From an uncultured Rickettsiaceae bacterium (GTDB lineage: Bacteria; Pseudomonadota; Alphaproteobacteria; Rickettsiales; Rickettsiaceae): a DNA stretch of 10,448 nt. Below the pieces are notes generated by a model. That model did not search any database. It was not told the DNA's origin and saw only the letters and a list, made by a program, of their open reading frames with translations. The stretch is from the NCBI GenBank assembly GCA_905479885.1, contig CAJQOE010000010.1, positions 1 to 10,448 of the forward strand, written 5' to 3'. Below are positions 6,889 through 10,448 of this stretch, one piece after another. Position numbers and translations under genes: made by a program. How positions within the stretch are numbered: the stretch's first letter is position 1; every line of letters starts with the position of its first letter.

Positions 6889-7458
6889 TCAGGCCTCAGC
6901 CCCTTCACCTATTACTTCGCTATCATCTCCTTCTACAAGCTTCTGATTTGCACAGGAAATATAGTCACTAAAGCAGCTAAATTTAGTAATTGCTTCTGTA
7001 GTTTTAATATAATTATCGTTAAGTATAACATAATTAAATTCATTCGCCAAAACGGACCCTTTAAATTGCAAAGCTCCATCGCCAAAATAATTACTGTGTA
7101 AATACAAAGCCTTTACTTTTAACCCTAGAGACTTTAATGCACTGATACTTGCATCTGTCAGGCAATTCTGTCCAAGGTCCAGGATAGATGGTTGATAATT
7201 AAATAAAACGCTGCGTGATGCTAACGCCTCGCAAATCGTTATTGCGCCCTTATCACTCATACAAACATTGTTTAGCTTAATAAAACTTATACGACCACTA
7301 TGGAGTTTGATTGCCTCCGCTAAAGCGGAACATTGTTCTATGCTAATAATCTCGGAAGGAGCTCCTTTTACGTTAATTGCATTAAAAAGCATTGGATTTA
7401 AGATAAAGTCTTTTAACTCAGCGAATGAATTTATTACTAATTTGTGTTCTTTAGCCAT
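6889..7458 (-). CDS. Small leucine-rich-repeat protein (RI-like), possible effector
   Basis: The 189-residue protein has no recognised enzymatic domain. About five repeats of the ribonuclease-inhibitor LRR type can be laid out: roughly residues 28-56, 57-90, 91-114, 115-140 and 141-163. Clear cores are ISFIKLNNVCMSDKGAITI (57-75), SILDLGQNCLTDASISAL (91-108), VKALYLHSNYFGDGAL (115-130) and FNYVILNDNYIKTTEAI (141-157), each fitting LxxLxLxxN followed by a short helix. The C-terminal 15 residues are acidic and probably disordered (EGDDSEV onward). There is no signal peptide or membrane segment. Rickettsiales often carry LRR proteins that act on host proteins, so a secreted effector is plausible but unproven. 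It sits 48 nt downstream of msrB on the same strand and may be co-transcribed with it. Its ribosome site is weak (GAAG). Confidence 0.75.
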   Translation of the reverse strand: MAKEHKLVINSFAELKDFILNPMLFNAINVKGAPSEIISIEQCSALAEAIKLHSGRISFIKLNNVCMSDKGAITICEALASRSVLFNYQPSILDLGQNCLTDASISALKSLGLKVKALYLHSNYFGDGALQFKGSVLANEFNYVILNDNYIKTTEAITKFSCFSDYISCANQKLVEGDDSEVIGEGAEA

Positions 7459-7506
7459 ACAATATTTACTTCATTAATATTCCCTAAAATAACTACAATT
7501 TTAAAT

Positions 7507-8043
7507 TTACTTATTATCAATAATGAAATTTTTAGGCTTTTGATCTTTGGGAACAAAAATTAGAGCTAATGAATTAATACAATATCTTTTCCCTGTTTTA
7601 TCCTTTGGCCCGTCATCAAAAACATGCCCTAGATGCGCACCGCACCTAGTACAAGATACTTCGATCCTAGGAGTTAAAATCCCTAAGAATCTTTGTTCTT
7701 TTGTAAAAGTTATATTATCTGGATTAATTGGTTCCCAAAAACTCGGCCAACCAGTTGTTGAATTATATTTAGATTTAGAAGAAAATACCGGATGATCTCC
7801 ACCGCAGCAATGACAATAATATGTACCTTTTTCATAAAATTTATCATACTTACCAGTAAATGCTCTCTCTGTGTCACTTTGTCTGCAAATATTATATACA
7901 TCAGTAGGTAGATGCTTTTTCCAAAAATCATCTGTCTGCTCTCGAAAATCAAAACTACTCATATACTCCTCTTGATCTACTGCCCTTACACTATTTAGTA
8001 ACACAATAAAACAAATGCTAAAAATTATAATCTTATGAATCAT
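7507..8043 (-). CDS. msrB: Exported peptide-methionine (R)-S-oxide reductase MsrB
   Basis: The 178-residue protein starts with a Sec-type signal peptide: K4, a hydrophobic core at 5-16, and a likely cleavage site after A21 in SVRA. The mature enzyme probably works in the periplasm, reducing the R form of methionine sulfoxide in proteins. MsrB motifs are the zinc cysteines C77/C80 (YCHCCGGDHPVF) and C131/C134 (SCTRCGAHLGHVFDDGP), TGWPSFWEPI (97-106), and the catalytic C155 in RYCINSLALIF. The position before GWPSF, a resolving cysteine in E. coli-type MsrB, is T97. Extra cysteines C53 and C79 could take that role. The electron donor is unknown and no msrA is in view. A GGAG site 6 nt before the ATG supports the start. 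It may be co-transcribed with the downstream LRR gene. Confidence 0.93.
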   Translation of the reverse strand: MIHKIIIFSICFIVLLNSVRAVDQEEYMSSFDFREQTDDFWKKHLPTDVYNICRQSDTERAFTGKYDKFYEKGTYYCHCCGGDHPVFSSKSKYNSTTGWPSFWEPINPDNITFTKEQRFLGILTPRIEVSCTRCGAHLGHVFDDGPKDKTGKRYCINSLALIFVPKDQKPKNFIIDNK

Positions 8044-8049
8044 TTTACT

Positions 8050-8053
8050 CTCC
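8050..8053 (-). promoter_or_regulatory. Shine-Dalgarno site of msrB
   Basis: On the minus strand GGAG lies 6 nt before the msrB ATG. This start includes the signal peptide and so supports export of the protein. Confidence 0.55.
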
Positions 8054-8065
8054 AGAAATAATATA

Positions 8066-8094
8066 ATAATAGTTACTATTTTAACTCACGACAA
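8066..8094 (-). promoter_or_regulatory. Candidate sigma-70 promoter for msrB
   Basis: On the minus strand TTGTCG (8089-8094) and TATTAT (8066-8071) are separated by exactly 17 nt. Transcription would start near 8059, leaving a leader of about 15 nt that still holds the GGAG site. The spacing and both hexamers are good, but the region is very AT-rich. Confidence 0.45.
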
Positions 8095-8180
8095 TATAAT
8101 CAGTAAGGCAGCTATAGAGAAATACTATATATTAAATCCATAACTTTATATCATTTATCCTAGGCAACAATTTAATTAAT

Positions 8181-8184
8181 GGAG
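8181..8184 (+). promoter_or_regulatory. Shine-Dalgarno site of the lysine-rich orphan gene
   Basis: GGAG stands 7 nt before the ATG at 8192. It supports that start and argues that this unrecognised reading frame is a translated gene. No convincing plus-strand promoter was picked out in 8044-8180. Confidence 0.55.
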
Positions 8185-8191
8185 ATAATTT

Positions 8192-8704
8192 ATGGTACAA
8201 ACACCAACCGCTAGTGATATAAAAAGAGAAGCTATATATAAAGCAAAACAAGTGGCCCATGGTATGGAAAAAACTAAAAGGGAAGCATCACGTAGTGTTA
8301 AAGATACACTCAATACTCCTTCAACCATGACAGAAGTAGAACGTTTTTTTGAGGATGTATGGAAGGATGATATAAAACCTAGTATGGCCAAATTGAATGT
8401 CAATGTTAAGCGGGAAATGAGTCAACTAGGTAAGGACATAAGTGAATTAATCCATAGCAATGAAACAACTTCTGCTATTGCCAATGGTTTTAGCGATTTA
8501 GCTAAAAAAGTGTCAAAAAATCCTGTAATGAAAGCATTGGGAGATTTTTGTAGTAAAATGGGCGACCTGGTTACGTCATTGGTTGGAACAAGCAAAGATA
8601 GGGAAAAAGCTTGGAAGAATGTCAAAGCAGCTACTTCAAAACTTGGTACTGAAATCAAAAAAGCAGTAACTACACCATCAAAAGATTCTAGCTTCGCGAG
8701 ATAA
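8192..8704 (+). CDS. Unrecognised lysine-rich helical protein, possible secreted effector
   Basis: I do not recognise this 170-residue protein. It is very rich in lysine (24 K, 7 R against 22 acidic residues, about +9 net) and in Ala, Ser and Thr. It reads as a chain of amphipathic helices: about 8-40, 47-60, 66-88, 95-108, 112-132 and 138-160. A more hydrophobic centre lies around 113-132 (VMKALGDFCSKMGDLVTSLV). There is one cysteine (C119), no signal peptide and no true membrane segment. The C-terminal tail (KKAVTTPSKDSSFAR) is short, polar and basic, as seen in many type IV secretion substrates, so a T4SS effector or a nucleic-acid- or membrane-surface-associated protein is possible. Support for a real gene comes from the GGAG site, a closely following rho-independent terminator and the absence of a better frame. 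It lies divergent to msrB. Confidence 0.65.
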   Translation: MVQTPTASDIKREAIYKAKQVAHGMEKTKREASRSVKDTLNTPSTMTEVERFFEDVWKDDIKPSMAKLNVNVKREMSQLGKDISELIHSNETTSAIANGFSDLAKKVSKNPVMKALGDFCSKMGDLVTSLVGTSKDREKAWKNVKAATSKLGTEIKKAVTTPSKDSSFAR

Positions 8705-8708
8705 TTTA

Positions 8709-8746
8709 ATAGAGAAAAAAGCGGCATTTTTAGCTTTTTTCTCTAT
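8709..8746 (+). terminator. Rho-independent terminator, probably bidirectional
   Basis: A perfect 14-bp stem (8709-8722 and 8733-8746) with a 10-nt loop begins 4 nt after the stop of the lysine-rich gene. It is followed by a T-run at 8748-8752, and the stem itself has an A6/T6 tract. On the minus strand it lies just past the pgsA stop at 8759 and is followed by a T-rich stretch, so it could end both convergent transcripts. Confidence 0.8.
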
Positions 8747-8758
8747 ATTTTTAGGATA

Positions 8759-9307
8759 CTAAAAATATTTACTACTAGCTTTTAAATAAGAATAACCAGT
8801 GACTAAAGTAAGTATGGCGGCGATCCATAAAAGGGTTTGACCTATATAATCTAAAGCCTCAATACCAGATCCAACTGACCCAAGTATTAATATAGTAATA
8901 GCAAGCATTTGAATGGCTGTTTTTAATTTTGCAAGCCGCGTCACTGGCACGCTGACTAGTACTTGGGCTAAGAACTCTCTAAGGCCAGCTACAACGAACT
9001 CACGCGCCAAGATCAACAAACAAGGGATTTCATCAGCACGTCCTTCTTTAACCAACATAACAAGCACACAGCCAACTAGTACTTTATCAGCAATTGGATC
9101 AAACATCTGACCAAAGCTAGAGACAATATTATACTTCCTTGCTAAATAACCATCAAAAAAATCTGTTATACTAGCCATCGCAAACACAATACCACCTAGT
9201 CTGTGAGCAAATTTAGAATCATCAAAGTAAAATGACATGACAATAATAGGTATGGCTAGCATCCGGATTATCGTAAGGTAATTTGGTATGTTTTTGTCTA
9301 TATGCAT
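8759..9307 (-). CDS. pgsA: CDP-diacylglycerol-glycerol-3-phosphate 3-phosphatidyltransferase
   Basis: The 182-residue integral membrane enzyme makes phosphatidylglycerophosphate from CDP-diacylglycerol and glycerol 3-phosphate, the committed step to phosphatidylglycerol and cardiolipin. The complete CDP-alcohol phosphotransferase signature is present as D49-xx-D52-G53-xx-A56-R57-x8-G66-xxx-D70-xxx-D74, in TDFFDGYLARKYN and SFGQMFDPIADK. Membrane segments surround it at about 12-27, 36-50, 76-88, 94-112, 132-146 and 155-175. The N-terminus NIPNYLTIIRMLAIPI is typical of PgsA and separates it from PssA and Cls-type members. It starts 6 nt after the stop of the GNAT gene and is probably co-transcribed with it. 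Length and motifs are normal. Confidence 0.95.
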   Translation of the reverse strand: MHIDKNIPNYLTIIRMLAIPIIVMSFYFDDSKFAHRLGGIVFAMASITDFFDGYLARKYNIVSSFGQMFDPIADKVLVGCVLVMLVKEGRADEIPCLLILAREFVVAGLREFLAQVLVSVPVTRLAKLKTAIQMLAITILILGSVGSGIEALDYIGQTLLWIAAILTLVTGYSYLKASSKYF

Positions 9308-9313
9308 TGTTAA

Positions 9314-9775
9314 TTACTTTAAATAATATCTCATTATAGGAACATCGTTTTCTCCGATTAAAACGGATGGCTGCGCACCTATCTTTATAGCCCCTTTCTT
9401 TTCATAAAATCCTTGAGCATTAGCATCACTAACGAAAGTGAAGTAGTTTATCCCTTTACCTCTCAGTTCCGCAAGCATTTTATCCCAAAGCAACGTTCCA
9501 ATCCCTGTTTTAATAAAAGTTGGGTCAATATAAAATCTATCTTCTCCCAATCCTTCTATAGGTTCAACGCACCAAAACCCTTTAATTTCATTTTTTAATT
9601 CCGCCACGTAAACTATTGATTTACTAATCATTTCAGTGGTTATACTTAACTTATCCATCAGCATATCTAATGCTTCTTCAGAATAACCCCATACGGATAA
9701 TGATTGCCTCATTAATGCATCTAATTTCTTTATCTCACTATGTTTAGCTAACCTTGTATTATACTGCTCTGACAT
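9314..9775 (-). CDS. GNAT-family N-acetyltransferase, substrate unknown
   Basis: The 153-residue protein has the single-domain GNAT size. The acetyl-CoA pyrophosphate-binding loop appears as KTGIGT (89-94), a variant of Q/RxxGxG/A, preceded by the strand RFYIDPTFI (80-88). Motif B follows at about 112-129 (FTFVSDANAQGFYEKKGA), with the typical N-x-x-x-x-F-Y-E-K-x-G pattern. The N-terminal half (9-58) matches the usual alpha1-alpha2 region. Such enzymes acetylate amines on small molecules or proteins, and the target cannot be read from sequence. It lies 6 nt upstream of pgsA on the same strand. The start lacks a Shine-Dalgarno at normal distance, and an in-frame TAA five codons upstream limits extension. 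The predicted transcript leader is very short. Confidence 0.82.
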   Translation of the reverse strand: MSEQYNTRLAKHSEIKKLDALMRQSLSVWGYSEEALDMLMDKLSITTEMISKSIVYVAELKNEIKGFWCVEPIEGLGEDRFYIDPTFIKTGIGTLLWDKMLAELRGKGINYFTFVSDANAQGFYEKKGAIKIGAQPSVLIGENDVPIMRYYLK

Positions 9776-9794
9776 TGATAAATATAATTATTTA

Positions 9795-9823
9795 ATTATA
9801 TAAACTCCTATGCAATAGGTAAA
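9795..9823 (-). promoter_or_regulatory. Candidate sigma-70 promoter for the GNAT-pgsA pair
   Basis: On the minus strand TTTACC (9818-9823) and a perfect TATAAT (9795-9800) are 17 nt apart. The start of transcription would be near 9788, leaving only about 13 nt before the GNAT ATG. A TAGGAG at 9805-9810 falls inside the spacer and so probably does not act as a ribosome site. Confidence 0.4.
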
Positions 9824-9906
9824 CAATATCGCACTACAAGTCAATAAGCATTACGCAGTATCATTAGAAATTGATTTATAAAATTCTTCTGTATAGACTT
9901 GAAGCA

Positions 9907-9912
9907 TATAAT
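9907..9912 (+). promoter_or_regulatory. Candidate -10 element for scoA
   Basis: A perfect TATAAT lies 17 nt before the scoA ATG with no good -35 at 16-18 nt. A competing pair is TTGATT (9871-9876) with TATAGA (9892-9897), spaced 15 nt. Either would give a short leader, and no clear Shine-Dalgarno precedes scoA. The exact promoter is uncertain. Confidence 0.3.
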
Positions 9913-9929
9913 AAGAAATGTGATACATT

Positions 9930-10448
9930 ATGACACAAATATTCAACAATGCAGAAGAGGCTCTTGAAGGGCTACTAACAGATGGTATGCTTATACATGC
10001 TGGTGGTTTTGGGCTCTGCGGTATACCAGAAAATCTTATTGCTGCTATTAAGAAATCAGGGGTGAAAAACCTGACCATCGTGAGCAATAATTGCGGTATT
10101 GACGATTTTGGACTAGGGATTCTATTGAAAAACGGACAAATCAAAAAAATGATTGCATCTTATGTAGGCGAAAATAAAACCTTCGAAAAAATGTATCTTG
10201 ATGGTAGCTTAGAACTTGAACTAAACCCACAAGGCACTCTTGCAGAACGCATCCGAGCTGGTGGCGCAGGTATTCCAGCATTTTATACAAAAACTGGTGT
10301 CGGCACCATGGTTGCCGAAGGCAAGGAAATTAGAGAGTTTGACGGCGAAAAATACGTTATGGAACGTGGGATTTTTGCAGATTTAGCTATCATTAAAGGG
10401 TTCAAAGCAGATAAATTTGGAAATGTCATATACGACAAAACTGCTAGA
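9930..10448 (+). CDS. scoA: 3-oxoacid (succinyl-CoA:acetoacetate) CoA-transferase subunit A, N-terminal part
   Basis: The reading frame is open from the ATG to the right edge (173 codons); family members are about 230 residues, so roughly a quarter is missing. Subunit A with subunit B moves CoA between succinyl-CoA and acetoacetate, linking ketone-body or polyhydroxybutyrate breakdown to acetyl-CoA. Motifs of the alpha subunit are GGFGLCGIPENL (25-36), the SNNCGIDDFGLG region (52-63), SYVGENKTFE (77-86), and the strongly conserved PQGTLAERIRAGGAGIPAFY (100-119) followed by GVGT (123-126). The catalytic glutamate is on subunit B, expected just beyond this window. The Sco/Ato/Pca transferases are related, but the PQGTLAERIRAGGAGIPAFY block and the N-terminus favour Sco. 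The gene is divergent from GNAT-pgsA and separated by 154 nt. Confidence 0.93.
   Translation, partial: MTQIFNNAEEALEGLLTDGMLIHAGGFGLCGIPENLIAAIKKSGVKNLTIVSNNCGIDDFGLGILLKNGQIKKMIASYVGENKTFEKMYLDGSLELELNPQGTLAERIRAGGAGIPAFYTKTGVGTMVAEGKEIREFDGEKYVMERGIFADLAIIKGFKADKFGNVIYDKTAR

Noticed and set aside
7547..7952. Open frames overlapping msrB on both strands (7547-7795 plus; 7710-7952 minus)
   Set aside because: They are shadows of msrB, whose zinc and catalytic motifs are complete in its own frame.
8176..8727. Minus-strand open frames of 75 and 101 codons opposite the lysine-rich gene
   Set aside because: The plus-strand frame is longer, has a ribosome site and a terminator; the antisense products look like complements with no motifs or start signals. 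Because the plus-strand protein is itself an orphan, this rejection is less secure than the others.
9776..9929. Possible small RNA or tRNA in the GNAT-scoA intergenic region
   Set aside because: No cloverleaf or stable long hairpin is visible; the only inverted repeat is 5 bp (CCTAT/ATAGG around 9807-9819). The region is explained by two divergent promoters.
9851..10144. A 97-codon minus-strand open frame near the right end
   Set aside because: It lies mostly antisense to the clearly recognisable scoA coding sequence, which is open to the window edge, and has no family features or ribosome site.

Overview
The window is AT-rich, gene-dense and uses the standard bacterial code. It most likely comes from the chromosome of an alphaproteobacterium of the order Rickettsiales, possibly Rickettsiaceae or a related intracellular symbiont. 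The support is the low GC, the rplY-pth-ychF cluster, an Fe-type SodB with a short N-terminal extension starting MTYCN that I recall from Rickettsia SodB, and small LRR and lysine-rich proteins of the kind found in intracellular bacteria. This is inference from gene content; no rRNA or other phylogenetic marker was tested.

Layout. (1) Positions 1-1433, minus strand: a translation module in the order rplY (ribosomal protein bL25/CTC), pth (peptidyl-tRNA hydrolase) and the 5' end of ychF (ribosome-binding ATPase), cut by the left edge. (2) Positions 1434-1657: a divergent promoter region. (3) Positions 1658-6759, plus strand: five closely spaced genes, namely an AEC-family transporter, trxB, dnaB, nagZ and sodB. 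They probably form one operon and mix redox defence, replication and peptidoglycan recycling. (4) Positions 6760-8758: an accessory-looking pocket bounded by two strong inverted repeats. It holds a small LRR protein and an exported MsrB on the minus strand, and an unrecognised lysine-rich protein on the plus strand. (5) Positions 8759-9775, minus strand: a GNAT acetyltransferase followed by pgsA (phosphatidylglycerophosphate synthase). (6) Positions 9930-10448, plus strand: the 5' part of scoA (3-oxoacid CoA-transferase subunit A), running off the right edge.

The genes serve standard functions: ribosome rescue and assembly, thioredoxin-based redox balance, superoxide and methionine-sulfoxide repair, replication fork unwinding, muropeptide recycling, phospholipid synthesis and ketoacid/acyl-CoA metabolism. 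No intergenic stretch exceeds about 225 bases. I saw no tRNA, rRNA, CRISPR, insertion sequence, prophage or toxin-antitoxin gene. I did not find a clear undescribed multi-gene system. The items most worth a second look are a helical insertion of about 60 residues in NagZ, the lysine-rich orphan protein, the LRR protein, and the perfect 16-bp inverted repeat with nested symmetry after sodB.
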